A stretch of DNA of 64,000 bases, from positions 3,389,751-3,453,750 of the forward strand of contig OZ037773.1 in the NCBI GenBank assembly GCA_964035545.1, in the 5' to 3' direction. The DNA comes from Bugula neritina (lineage: Eukaryota; Bryozoa; Gymnolaemata; Cheilostomatida; Bugulidae). This document shows positions 24,622 through 38,400 of the stretch, piece by piece (positions within the stretch are counted from its first letter, which is position 1; each line of letters starts with the position of its first letter). A model generated the notes under the pieces. It saw only the letters and a list, made by a program, of their open reading frames with translations, had not been told where the DNA came from and made no database searches. Made by a program: the position numbers and the translations under genes.

Positions 24622-27600
24622 ATGGATAATCTAAGGTGTGTGAACTCAAAGAGAAACTCGTGGTTATTTGACGCTGAGCATGTTTGGACATCAACCACAA
24701 TGGATCAGGTAAAATACTCTACATAATAAAATATTGAGGCTGCTGCATGTAAAGGAGGTACTGCCAGCACTAAGTATAGCTATGATGTAATTTATAGATA
24801 GAAGTTGAGGAGAACGTGCAGGACATCTATGATGCCTTTCAGGAGAAACTGTTGACTGAACCAGCAGAAGGTGATCTACAGAGAATTCCAGAGTAAGAAT
24901 GATAAACGCTTATGTTTTTGGTGAAAAGTTGTTATCATGTTTTGAGTTGCTATAAATCAGGCTGTATTAGTTTGAATTCAAATAAGTTTAGGGTGTTAGT
25001 CGATACATGATATATTATGGGAGAGGTATAGGTTAGACAAGTGGACAACAGAACTGGCGTGCCATAGTAAGGGTACAGTAAAAGTCTTTGTGTATCTAAT
25101 ACTAAGAAATACTAGCTTTTGTTATATAATTTTTTTTGCATTTTTTTGCTCTACAAATTATATTTTATATACTCATTTTCATGTGAATGGAACATGTATT
25201 CTGTGAGTTGACCTCATATTGTGGGAATTAGGCTCTTTCTGAGTGTGAAGTTCATATTTATTTTAATGCCCAACTACAAAATCAAAACTGTCTTTTTTGT
25301 TTAGAGAGTTATTATTGAAAAGGAAAGCCTTGGAGAGTTTCCTAATGAAAGGTTCAACAAACCTGCCTGGAAGTTACTGCTGTCTAGACGCCAGTAGGCC
25401 GTGGCTATGTTACTGGATAGTTCACAGCTTAGAGCTGTTGGGTATAGAAGTCCCTGCTTCACTTGGTTCCAGGTTTGTGTCATCAACTCTATATTTAGTT
25501 TGAGCATCTCTATTTTTAGGCACTAATAACACCGGCTGTACATGTTCTAGCTCATGCTTAGAAGAGAAGCTAGTAAATTGAGTTTGCGAAAGTCTTTTAA
25601 TTTAAGCAGTCTGAAAAATAATTTGCTTCTATTTAAAATTTTCATGTTAATTTTCTGTTAAATAATATTATATCAATATGGAATACTTGCGAAATTATTC
25701 AGTATTTAAACTTTCTGTTTATTTATAGAATGGTGAAGTTTTTGGGTAAATGTCAATCAGAAACTGGGGGTTTTGGAGGTAGGTAGATTTCTTGTGTGTA
25801 CTCTTTATATTAAGCTGGTATAACTGTGACTGATAATGACTCATACTGTACCTGTATACATCATGAAGTGTTTTTCTAGGAGCATACAACTCCTAATTCC
25901 TCTCACACTGTAGGTGGTCCTATGCAACTGCCCCACTTGGCTCCAACATATGCTGCAATAAGCACTCTCTGTATTATTGGCACCGAAGAAGCTTATGCTG
26001 TTATAGACAGACACAAACTGTACGACTTCCTCTTACAAATGCACCAATCAGACGGCTCCTTTATTATGCATGAAGGAGGAGAAATAGATATTAGGTAATG
26101 TCTGATATAATATTTTATAATTTTTCCGGATTTTTCTTTCGGAAATTTTTGCTAATTATTTTTTTTTTTCTATATCTATATGGTTTTAAATTGTGTTGTA
26201 CAAGTAATTAGAGTTAGCAAACCTTTGATTGTCATTCCATCAGATAGTGTTTGATAGGTTGTTCAGTGTTTCAGTTATGACTCTATGATATCTATAGTTA
26301 GTAATATGTAAGCAAAACTTATACCGGGAGTTATCTTCTCTTTAGAGGGTGTTATTTAGCTGCAGACGTTGCCAGATTAGTCAATATAGTTTCAGAAAAA
26401 TTGTTTGAGAACACAGCTCAATGGATTGTACGGTGAGGTTTACTCAACATCAAAATGCATTTTGTATGATAATAGCATATGTCATATAATATAATATATT
26501 GAATATATAAACTTTATATAATTTCTATTGACATGTTTCAGTTTATAGTCGTTGCTAATATGATGGCTGTTGTTGAAGTTTTCCTTTTAAATGCTAATAA
26601 TAGACTGCGAAGACTAGGGATCTGCTATACCAATTTATTCAGCAAACTAAGTCTGGAATATCTAGTGCTTCTGTTTAAATCTGTGCCCGTAAAGTACTAC
26701 TATTGCGTGTGCTCAGGAATTTTGGATGAATGAATTTATTAGCATAATTTCTCTGACAGATGTCAAACATATGAGGGGGGCTTTGGAGGAGTTCCCGGCA
26801 TGGAGGCACATGGTGGTTATGCTTTTTGTGGGATTGCAGCTCTCACCTTACTGGGTCATGAGAGATTGTGCGATGTCGATGCTCTTCTGGTAAGTTACTG
26901 TGGTTATGTGGTATCAAACCTATCATGGGTTGTAATCACTTTATGACGTAATCTTGTTTTAATGTATATTTTGTTACTTTATAGCATATTTATACAATGT
27001 ATAGTAATTAAACCTCATATTTATGACTCTACTTTTTTGGAGTTGTCAGTTCATGTCTGGTGGTTTTAGCGCTGGACTGTAAATAGGCAGATGCAGTTTG
27101 AGGGTGGCTTTCAAGGACGTACCAACAAATTGGTGGACTCGTGTTACAGTTTCTGGCAATCAGCTATTATTCCGGTAATCTCATCAATGACTGAGTACAA
27201 CACACCGAAATCTCTCTTCCATAGCGGCGCACTGCAAGAGTACCTGCTTCTGTGTTGTCAACACCCTTATGGAGGCTTCATAGATAAACCTGACAAGTTA
27301 GTAGATGCCCAGTATTGGGGAAAATTTAACAAGCTGTGTATTACTACTCATTGCATAGTTTGATAATTTAGTTTTACTTTTCACCTATTTATTTAACAAG
27401 TTAAAGGAAACTCAACAGTTTCAATAAGGAATTGTTTCCTCTTACTGCGGGAATCTAAGTTAGTCATAAGTAAAAACAGCGGAAACAACTTTCAATAGAC
27501 TATTTAATTGCTTTAATAGTTTTAAAAATTTTATTAAATTGAAATTTTTATTGACAGATCTTCTCACTACAATAACTTCACAATATATTACACATATATT

Positions 27601-28317
27601 ATAGAGCAATGCCGATAGGTTTGCTACTGTATGTAGACATAGAGACTATTATAGAGCAATGCTGATAGGTTTGCTACTGTATGTAGACATAGAGACTATT
27701 ATAGAGCAATGCTGATAGGTTTGCTACTGTATATAGACATAGAGACTATTATAGAGCAATGCTGATAGGTTTGTTACTGTGTGTAGACATAGAGACTATT
27801 ATAGAGCAATGCTGATAGGTTTGTTACTGTGTGTAGACATAGAGACTATTATAGAGAAATGCTGATAGGTTTGCTATTGTGTGTAGACATAGAGACTATT
27901 ACCACACATGCTATTCGTTGAGTGGACTTTCTATCAGTCAGAACTTCACCGGTTCCTCTGCCACTAAGCCTCATGTCATCGGAAAGTCTGACAACCTCAT
28001 GGTTAGTGCCCAGCATATAACCTTCTATTACTAATAGATGCACTGTGATATGGTACTCATTCTGTATTAACTGTTGTGTTCCCGTATTGGCCTGCTGTGT
28101 ATGCGGGTGTGTATATCTATATATGTATATGGTCTAGCTAGGACTTAACTTTGAATACAACTTACGTTTTAATTCACCAGTCTGGATTAATATTAGAAGT
28201 TATCCTGTACTAATTTCTATGTTGTAGATTCCCGTCCACCCAGTCTACAACTTGGGTATTAAATCAGCAATTCGGGCCACTGATTATTTTCAGAAGTTGC
28301 CTTCAGTTAAGACATGA
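24622..28317 (+). CDS. FNTB: protein farnesyltransferase subunit beta (FNTB)
   Basis: Catalytic beta subunit of the cytosolic Zn-dependent enzyme that transfers farnesyl to CaaX-box cysteines; it works with the alpha subunit (not in this window). Exons 24622-24708, 24798-24892, 25305-25472, 25729-25778, 25914-26094, 26346-26432, 26760-26889, 27070-27296, 27887-28001, 28228-28317; 409 aa against about 437 in human. Prenyltransferase alpha-alpha barrel repeats are seen as CCLDASRPWLCYWIVHSLEL, GGFGGGPMQLPHLAPTYAA, SDGSFIMHEGGEIDIRGCY, EGGFGGVPGMEAHGGYAFCG and QFEGGFQGRTNKLVDSCYSF. All three zinc ligands are present: Asp289 and Cys291 (LVDSC) and His348 (YYHTCY). The end (PVHPVYNLG...ATDYFQKL) matches human but lacks its final acidic tail. 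Exon 9 begins inside a 50-bp repeat array. A candidate AATAAA is at 28751-28756. Confidence 0.96.
27601..27900 (+). repeat. six 50-bp tandem units spanning the FNTB intron 8 / exon 9 boundary
   Basis: Six units of exactly 50 bp start at 27601, 27651, 27701, 27751, 27801 and 27851. Each carries an acceptor (TGTATGTAG or TGTGTAG) followed by ACATAGAGACTATT, the first 14 coding bases of exon 9. In the last unit these are real: AG at 27885-27886 and exon from 27887. The array therefore copies the intron-exon junction itself. Confidence 0.95.
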
Positions 28318-28750
28318 GGCCGTTATAATGATGTTGTTTGTTATCTGTAAAACATGTACTCTACTCGTACTTGTTGCTTTGTGTCAACGGCTTACAACAG
28401 TTTAAATATCTATATCTTCTGTCCTACTACGATTTATTCTAAAATATTCACTAGTTAAATGACCACCCAGAACCACGGATTTTGTTTTAAGAAAAGTTTT
28501 TTAGGCAGCTGTAATCAAATTTTATCAAAGTTTTTTACTTCCAAGTTTTACAATGAACTTTGGCTGTGTGTTGACTAACCTCATTACAGCCACCACGAGA
28601 AAGGCTATTATCTAATATGATTACATTATTTTCCTAGTCAAACTACCAACTGGCAACCATGTTTAAATTGGTCAATGTTTTACTGAATTGATGTCCACAA
28701 ATTAGCACTCAAGTATGCAGTGCATTTTATATTGATTGTTATTTGTGCAG

Positions 28751-28756
28751 AATAAA
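28751..28756 (+). terminator. candidate FNTB polyadenylation signal
   Basis: AATAAA about 430 bases after the FNTB stop, in the same orientation, and before the convergent GANAB 3' end. Confidence 0.45.
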
Positions 28757-29458
28757 ATGTCATAAAAGTTGAAGATTTCTAGTTTTGGATATAAAAATAA
28801 TTCCAGTTTGAAACTAGCTTCTAATTACAACTATGAATATATCCCACAATGCAGGAGGAAACAACACACAAAAGGATTTCATAAGGTGCAGTAATTTGTT
28901 CAACTGGCATTTTCCCTATTATAACATGAGGGGTACTTTTCTGATGCACATGCCTTAGTCATTCATTAATTTTTAACTTGAGGTAACCGAATATCTTGTA
29001 GAATGAATAGTATTATACAGCGAGTAGAAAACTCCTAATGATTCTAGTTAATCATGACTAAGCTGATGGAAGTGTGAAAGACTTTATTATCAAATTATAG
29101 AACTAGTGAAAACTGGCAAATATTGCTATATTAGACTGCATTGTAGCCCATAATTTTATCACTAAGTTCAAAATGGCGATACAATACACACATTTCTTAG
29201 GAGGTGGTCACAGCTAAACGTGATTGCCACTAATTATTATTACTGTAAACTAAATGATCATAATAGAGGTAATTCATGTACAATAGTATTGATAGATTTA
29301 TAAGGTACTGGTTGCACTTCTAGTGGCTAAATAGCATAATTCTACTGCTTCTGCTTGTACATGAAAATGCATTGAATTAGTCAATAAAAACATGTGCTGT
29401 ATAATAGTATGGAAGATTAGAATGCAGGTAAACACTACATGGTACAAAATAAGGCAGT

Positions 29459-32400
29459 CTATTGTGTGCGGATAGTCATGGTCCAATCATCAGACATATT
29501 TACAGCAGGTTTACGCACAGTTAGTATTTGCATTCCCTCTTCATATTTAAAACTTAGCTCTTTATCCACTCCTGTAAAATAGAAGGCATAAACATATGAC
29601 TGGCAAGATGAGGGGGGACAACTTCAAGTGACCTTGAACAAAATTGCATACATGTCTGAAAAAATACCTGACCGGTCTTGGCCCAGGTTTTTATTTTAGT
29701 GACATAATCATAAAGCTAATCATCCAATCAGTAATCTGTATATCAAAGTACAATGTTACTAGGAAGAGAGAAATAGGTAAGTAAATCAAGCATTGCATGA
29801 ACATACCCTTAGAGCTCAGAGTGACTTTCGTTGGTTTGCTGGAATACCCAACAATCTTCACTGACTCCAATATTGATTTAGTTCTAAATGTGGTTGAATC
29901 TATTGCACTACAAAGAAACCAACACAACATATAATTCAACAATGCAAAGGGTTAGAAAACATCTCCATTGTTGAAATAGTTTATATCATCTAAAGTCTAA
30001 ACAATCACATAGGCTCAAGGAATTTCCTGTTAAACATTGTCAAATTAACTGCTGAAAACCACAACATTGTCAACTTGACTCCTGAAAACCACAACATTTT
30101 AGATTGACAAGTGTATCATCACTAGCTAGTGAAACTTTCTAACAGAATTCAGTAACCAACCGGATAAAGCCTTTCAACAGCTGCACACCCAAGAAATGTA
30201 TTACTATGCTGTCTACTACCCTGGGAAAAGGTAAGTGAAGATTTGCACGTACCTGCTAGTAAGGACACTGTTAGTGAAAGAAAACTTTCTATAGAGGTAG
30301 TGACCTTGTCGGTATTGGAATGATTTATAATCGTCTATATATAACTGGCCCTCGGCTGCACCCTACACAATAGCAAACAGATTATTACAAGCTGTACTCT
30401 CTGAAGAGCTTGGAGTTACCCTCCCTCCAACAGTGAAACTACCTAATGATAATCAAAGTTTCACTGGCTGTAGCAAGTGTTAGTTTGCATAGCAACCTCG
30501 AGTAAAGACTATATGCTAAAAAGGTAACGTTAAACACAGGATATTGAATAAGATAGTGTATATTAGACGTAATTCATACATACTCTGCCATTTGCAATAC
30601 TCAGGATTCAAATTAGCAAGTGCTAGTAAGTATAATTGTCAATATGTATACTTGAAAAATCAAAGACATATTACGTTATTGATGGCAATGTCCATGTATG
30701 ACGCTACTTGATATAGTAAAAATAGTACTCCATTTACTGTAGAAATTTTACCCACAGATTTAACAACGCTAGAAAGGCATTTTTTAGCCCTGGAACTACG
30801 GCCTTACCTTGGAGTCTAAGGCTACAATTAAAGTATAAGGATCATCAGTCATCTGGGTGGTAGATCGCCTCACCCTGTCCTTGCGGGGTACAATATAGCC
30901 CCCTCGATAGAAGTGTGGCACACTGGCTAAGGTTACTGGCAAATAAGCCTGCAAAACAAAAAGATAGAGAATATTAGCAATACATGCTGCGGCCATTTGC
31001 TGTTTTGACCAATTGCATCTATGTGCGAAGAGAAAAATACATCCAATCAGAATCAACTAAAATATGGTCCTTCACAGAAATGGAATTAAATAGGATACAG
31101 CAGATTATAGTCTAGGAGTATTGAGCTAATCTAACAAGCAAGAAGTATATAAAATATTCCTGGCGCAAAGTGCTGACTCACCTTGCTGCCTCCTGGAATC
31201 CTCCTAAAGTCGTCAGCGGAGTACCAGACGTCGTAGCCGTCTCCGGCGAAGTTGACGTTGACACCAGTAGCACCTTCCTCCGTCACAGTTCTGACTAGTA
31301 TAGCAGGACCTGCAGTAGTCAGTATGTACACTTATACCATTAAGTAAGTCATAGTTGAAACTTAGGGCTTATACCAACTCTAAGCTTATGCTTGAAACAG
31401 GAATAGAATTGCTTTAACGCTGAGTGTCTATTCTATAGCTACTAAGCTGTACAAGTCAATGGATATACTAGAATACGCTCAAGGAATATTCATACCCAAC
31501 ATGAACTGCTCGTCCTCAGCAAATCCGTTAGGGTCTTTAGGGAACTCCACCCACATGGGGCGGGCTGGAGGTATGCCTTCCTTCTCGTTCACATAGAATA
31601 GGGTGTACCAATACGGCAATAATTGATATCTACAGAAAATAGGAAAACACTGATATCCAGAGAAAGAAAGGAACAATTAATGCAGAAACTATATGCAGAA
31701 AGCAGACAACAACTGATATCTACAGAAAATAGTCAACAGAAAGTATTCAACAGGAATTAGTGAACAGGAAGTATTCAACAGGAAGTAGTCAACAGAAAGT
31801 ATTCATCAGGAAGTAGCCAACAGAAAGCATTCAACAGGAAGTTGTCAACAGGAAGTAGTCAACAGAAAGTATTCAACAGGAAGTGGGCAGTAACTAATGT
31901 CAACAAAACATGTGGTAATATCTCAAGAACATATGAAACTTGTAACCTATTTCTATAAAAGCAACAGCTGATACTTTGAAATAAACAAAATATGACACCA
32001 TGGACAAAGTTGAAAAGCTAAAAATCAAAGCAGAATCCTATAGAGCATTAGGTATGCTATAAGGAATCTGTGTAAAGCATACGGCACCTGGTTATGATGG
32101 CATCTCTGATGATATTTCTGTTTTCCTCTGGCAATAACCAGGGTTCTCTTCTCCGTGTGTCTAAGTGAGAGTGGGCGCGATAGAATGGGGTAAAAGCGGC
32201 AGTCTACAAAGAGAGGCCAGCAACTAAGGCTATTCTACTCTACAGTTGATCTCCAGAAGACACAACAAGGCAGGATCTATAGCCTACAGTTTACCACCAC
32301 CAAGCAGAATAACCAAGTGCTGATAACTCCAGTAGCATATAACTAGTAGTATATAACTAGTAGCTTGTATATAACTAGTAGCTTGTATATAACTAGTAGC

Positions 32401-35400
32401 TTGTATATAACTATTAGTTAGTATATAACTATTAGCTAGTATATAACTATTAGCTAGTATATAACTAGTAGTCAGTAGTATAGTATATAGACAGTTACCT
32501 GGTACCAACGAGTGACCAGCTCAGCACTGGGGTTCCGGAAGAACCCGCCAACATCGGCTCCAGTGAAGGTGATACCTACAGAGTAAAGACAATTCAGCTG
32601 ACATGTCACAGTATAGAGAATCTGACTGAAATATCGTTCACAGAAAACTTGCAATATGTAAATTTCAGCAGCCAAACTCTGAAACACACACATATTAGGT
32701 TCTGGTTTTTCAAATTCAGTGACACAACACAGGAAATGTTATCTTTGGATTGTAGGCAAAATATTCTATCTCCTGCATACTTGTGGTAAAGGAACCATTT
32801 ACCTGTAACAGACTGAGAGAGAATCATAGGAATGGATATCTTGAGGTGGCTCCACTCCCCCATGTTGTCGCCTGTCCACACAGCGCCGTGTCTCTGTGAG
32901 CCGGCATAGAAAGCTCTGGACAGGACGAAGGGTCGTAGTGAACCCCCAGATCTCTGCACCAAACCCTCAGATGTGGCTTGTTGCTGTCGAAAATGACGAA
33001 ACAAGTTGAGAAAACTCATCCAAATAAAACAAACATTGACATTTGATGCAATCCAATGCTCTGTATTTGTTTCATCAGAATGGCTGTTTGCTCAAATTTT
33101 ATATGTTTTATTTCAAAATATGAGACTCAAGGAAAGAAGCTGACAGCAAGAAACACACTACACGCACCACATAGAAGCCGTAGAGGTTGTGAACATCTCT
33201 GTGCTCCCAGCCGTCCGCGTGCACCGCATCTTTATGCATCGTAATCTCCGGGCCGTTGAATACACTCGGCTCGTTCATGTCGTTCCAAGTGTAAACATCC
33301 TCGCTGGTGCCTTTGTAGTCCTCGTAGTTGAACTTAGATGCCCACCAGCTTCTCATGTCAGCTCTGGTAAAGTCAGGGTACGAGGAGGACCCTGTAATGG
33401 ACAACGACTCATTAGTAAGAACTCAAGCTAATCTAGATGACTCTTACGTGCAAGTAGTAGGAGAGAAAAAACAACCCTCGCAAAGTGCTTTCTCTAAAAA
33501 AGGATAAATTTTTAAAGTGGAGCCCCTGTACTCTATCCGCAGAGTACACACGTTTGTAAAGATAAGCAAACACCCCCCAAAGGAGCAAGAGTGGCATATG
33601 TCTGAATGTTTATGGTCCATTATAATATTTCGTAACTTATTCATCACACCTGATGGGAGAAGAGTGTTGGAGGTGATGGAGCTGTGAAAACTATTGCAGC
33701 GCTATAAATATAGGTCTTACAGCCACAGCCAATAGGAACTACCAACACATGCAGCTGCCTTTACAGCACCCGACACCACAACACCGACAGCGCGGCAGCA
33801 TAGAATGATCACCTACCGGGCCAGCACCAGCCGTCAAACTCTTTCCCGTCTCTCTTGACAAACAAGTCCCTGTCCTTCAGCTCCTTGTATATGTGGTAGT
33901 TGTCATCTCTCTTGATATGGGGGTCAACAATAGTCACCAACTTCCTGCCAGTTGACTTGAGTTTAGCCACCATGTCGTGGGGAGTAGGAAACTTGCCCCC
34001 GTCCCACGTGAAGTACCTGTTTCAACATGTCAACAGTCTGCTGATGGTATATAAGCAGAAGGTACAACTTTAAGCTTTTAACTGAATGCTGGAGGTTGCA
34101 TGTCATTAAGCACTTCTTTGCATTCAGATCAGCAGACTTACTGATTTGAACCAACATGGTGTTTTGCACGTGAATCGTAGAAAGACCAAATTGTTAAAAA
34201 TTGAAGAATTATTTTTATTTTACAGAAATTTCCTCCATTCAGCATTATGCATGCATTTCTTTTATTCACGTATTTTCAACTTCAAATTTCTTGAAGACCA
34301 TCAAATCTAGAAAGCAGTTTCATATAACAACGATTCTTGTAATACTTGAAGAGTCACAAACCGTTTCCCATCAGTGTGCTCGATGTCTAACCACACAACA
34401 TCCAGAGGAATGTCATGGAGCTCGTAGTTGTCATGGATCTGCTTCACGTCTGCCTCGTCATTGTAGTTCCACCTGCTTTGGTGGTAGCCGAGAGAGAAGA
34501 TCTACAGAAAGAGAGAAGATCTACAGGATAAGAGAAGATCTAGAGAAAAAGAACATCAATAGAAAGAGAATATATACATAGAGATGGTGTCTGCAAAGAA
34601 AACTAATGGTAAGAGTACTACAACCAAGGAGCCCTTAACGCAATAGAAATAAATACACTATCCGTAGAAAAAGCTTTTGGGAGAAACAAACTAAAGAAAT
34701 ATTATAATAAACGAACTTACGGGAGGCAAGTTGGTGGTGCCCGTCAAACTAGCGTACTGCTTGAAGAGATCAATAGGGGAAGGTCCCATCATAACGTAGA
34801 GATCGATGACACCGGATTCAGCTACCCACCTCGTATCCATCTGCAAATGAATGTAAAGGTAAAGCTAATGGCAGCAGCTGTAATAGTAACAATGATAGTA
34901 GTAGCAGCAGCAGCAGCTGTAGTAGTAGTAGTGGTAGTAGTAGTAGTAGTGTTAGTGGTAGTAGTAGTACTAGTATTAGTACTAGTAGTAGTAGTAGTAC
35001 TAGTAGCAGTATTAGGAGTGGTACACAGTACCTGAGGAACAGTGTTATCTTGAGTCACAAAGTCTACCAGTTTTCCCAGAGTAGACCTGTCTGCTTTACT
35101 AGATCTGACGTCTACCCACATCTCACTAGGATTATTCCAGAACACACCTGTAACGCGTGACATGATGTGTAAACAACAATCAACTTGTAGTATACCGTAT
35201 ATAGACATGTATCCCTGTATACGCACGCATAGACAGTGTACACTATGGGTACGTGTGTGGAATATACATATTAGTAGAAATTGGGTCAAATACTAATTCA
35301 GGGAAAAGCGATGCAAGGGAAATGGTGATTGGCTGATTGACCAATGCTCATGTGTTAATTATAAGCCCAACTTACTACACTGTAGGTACACACACACGCG

Positions 35401-38400
35401 CACGCACACACACACACTAGTATCACATAAACTAGTTAACAAGACGAGATGCATTGTGAACTAACCAATGGTGCGAGCTGCGTTGTGGGCCAACATAACT
35501 GGGACTGAGCCGTACAGCGCCATTCCATTATCTAACTCGTACTCAAACACATCCAGATTGTACAGTCTGTATGGATCACGGTCTCTGCAACACAATGCCA
35601 ACAGTGAACACACTGTACTAAGGTCAAGGTGAGATTGGTGACCTTGTGTAGAGGTTGCATAAGGAGCATAGAGTGAACACACTATATGCCAGCTGTTGTC
35701 AAGCGAGCAAAGTAATTGATAAACAGACACAGAGAGTTGTGCGCTCAACAGCGCTGAACAACAAAACACTTACACAGTGGATCGCAGAGCGAAAGAATCC
35801 CCGTGTTCTGGGATGCCATAGACATGCTCAAACCCGGTAAACGTGATGTCAACTCCAATAGAGGTGGGACCTGCAGTATACAAAATACAGCTTTCAATGA
35901 ACAAAAGTTTCTCTGTGTGAGTAACTAATAGCGAGCGAGTAACTAACAGTGAGTGAGCGTTGATTCATATAACAGTTCAAGTAAGTTTGTTATGGGGAGG
36001 TGAGGTGGAATTATAAATGCAAACCATCACCTTGAAAAGTTACAAGAATAACCTTAAGAACTTACCATTAGGCTTTGCGTCGTTGTGGGACTTGTATTTC
36101 TCCTCCCACATTGCATGCTCCTCCTGTAAACAACCAACTGTGGTTAATAAAGATACAGCAACGTGCAGACGAACGTAACACAGACACATAAAACTAGGTC
36201 ACACTCACTTCCTCTTCTGGCTTAGCCTCTTCTTCCTGCCCTGACTCTGCATCTGCTGGCGGTGGCTCCTCCCCTTCTGGTTTCTCTCCATCCTCGCTGT
36301 CGGCTGGTGGTTCAGGCTCGCTCTTGGACTCTCTGAAAGGGGAAGTAATCCAACTGAAAACTCTACTAGCTAAGCCAGAGGTAGCTTGTACAGTAGATGA
36401 AAGCATACCCCTACAACATCAGCCCTATCACCTGTTACCAACAAATACCACAAGTCAGAGTGCCAGAAACTAGTTTATCACAACGAGCTGCGAGCTATAT
36501 TGCTAAGTATAGCAGAATCTGTGAGTATTAATTAACTTTCGGAGAAAATCAGCCTTCAGCTAATTTGTACAGATCATCATTTCACCAGTTACATAGTAAA
36601 TAGTAGCTTTCCTTGTTGCTCTCGCCAATGTTGAAACAGAGGTGTCGAGCAGGACAACCAACAATCTAAATCAATCCTCCACTAACTGTAGCTGTCTACA
36701 CAAGAAGAGCAAACGACATGCTCTGTGTACAGTGAGCAGACCAGACACAACAATCTTAATGACACACAGGTCCCACACCTTGAGAGATCATGCAGAGGCA
36801 GCTGAATGCAAGCAGATTGCAGAGTAGAACTAGAGTTAACACAAGCAAAGCACCGTCACCCAATCAGGACGTGACAGTGAAATGTGAGCTCAGCATATGG
36901 TCTATTCTACTTGCCTCTGATGAAAGTACTGCGAGTTTAGTGAAATATCATGCGAAACAGGCTAATGGTACATCAAATTATATTTAATTTGCCTCAGGAA
37001 AATCACTTACTCATAATTTTTTTCACAAATATAAAATAATTTCGATTTTCGAGAAAAATACTAGAAACTGTCATCACTATAGTCATGCAACTTAAGATGT
37101 CAATAATTTAGCAAGGAAAAAAGCACCAGAAAGACAAAATGTGGAAGAAGTTTCATTACCACGCAATACTTGAACATTTCAATTATGTAATATTTAGATT
37201 TATTTTCCAATAACAATTACAGCAAGAAGCTTTTAATGGGAGCATTGCAACTCGAAAGGAAAAATTCACATAAAATGCTGTATACCAGGCAGGATCGGGT
37301 ACAGAGTAATAGAGACTAAGAAACCCCACTACCCTCCTAAATACATACAAGCAGTGAGCTGCAGGCCGCTAGAAGCTATTGTATGTCTATACAATACTCA
37401 CGGCTTCAATCGAAGATGTTCAAACTTCATGAGTCCCCGAGAGTTGAGCTGCAGCACAGTCGTATCTCCAGATAACACCTCGACTAGAAAAGGAGACGTA
37501 GCTTTCACAGTGGTCTCCGTGTTGGGCAGGGAGAGAGTGAACGCCTCGGAGCTCTGAGATGCTACTGAGAACCTGCAACAGTATCAACAGTATCAGCATC
37601 AGTGTGTGCTGCAACAATAGCGGCAGCATCAGTGTCTGCTGCTGTTACTAAGTGCACTGCTGACTCTAGCATACTTACTTTGAAATTTTAGATTGCAGCT
37701 GATGTTCCAAGACGACGTCCCCTGGGGGCACTTCATATCTTGGTTTGATAGGTGACTTCTCATTCATGTGTACCCTAACAATACCATTGCTATAGCCCGT
37801 TAGCTTCACCACAAACACTGCAACAAATAAACAGGTGAGTTAATCCTTCACATTGGCCAATAAATTGCCGAGACTGAAAAGTCACAACATAGTGTCTACA
37901 GAGAAAATGCTTCTTGAATTACATTTTAAACAGGAAATAATATTCAAATTATGAACAAACTTTATGCAAGAGAATAGAGGTAGAGTAAGTTTTACATAAA
38001 TTGTGTAAAGCTATACAGAATGCTTTAAAGAGTCTGCTAAAACTAGTCAAATGATCACACAATGAAATAGAACATTGCAAGAATTTGGAGGAAGGTCACT
38101 AGTCGTTCTCAACTTGCGACAGCTAAAATAACTATTCGGTACTCACAGATGTCATATTTGGTGTTCTTAACGTCAAACTGTGCGCTCTCAGATGATACTA
38201 CTAGACTGTCTGCCACCAGGTGGTAGTGTGGAGTTGCTGGAGCAGTATAGGCTCTCTGCCTCCTGCACAGCACACATATCATATATATGCTAATAATATA
38301 ACTCATAGCTTATAACAGTCATCAAAACTCAATGTTTCAATGAAAGTCAATTTACTAGTGCCTTAAACAGAGTGTTGATTATCTCTAAAGTAATTTCATT

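Noticed and set aside
27601-27900. CRISPR array (regular 50-bp repeats)
   Set aside because: Units are contiguous with no unique spacers, and the DNA is a eukaryotic intron; it is a tandem repeat.
34822-35289. 155-codon minus-strand frame with long Thr runs
   Set aside because: It reads through a triplet-repeat-filled GANAB intron; the real exon is 35032-35147, with good GT-AG boundaries.
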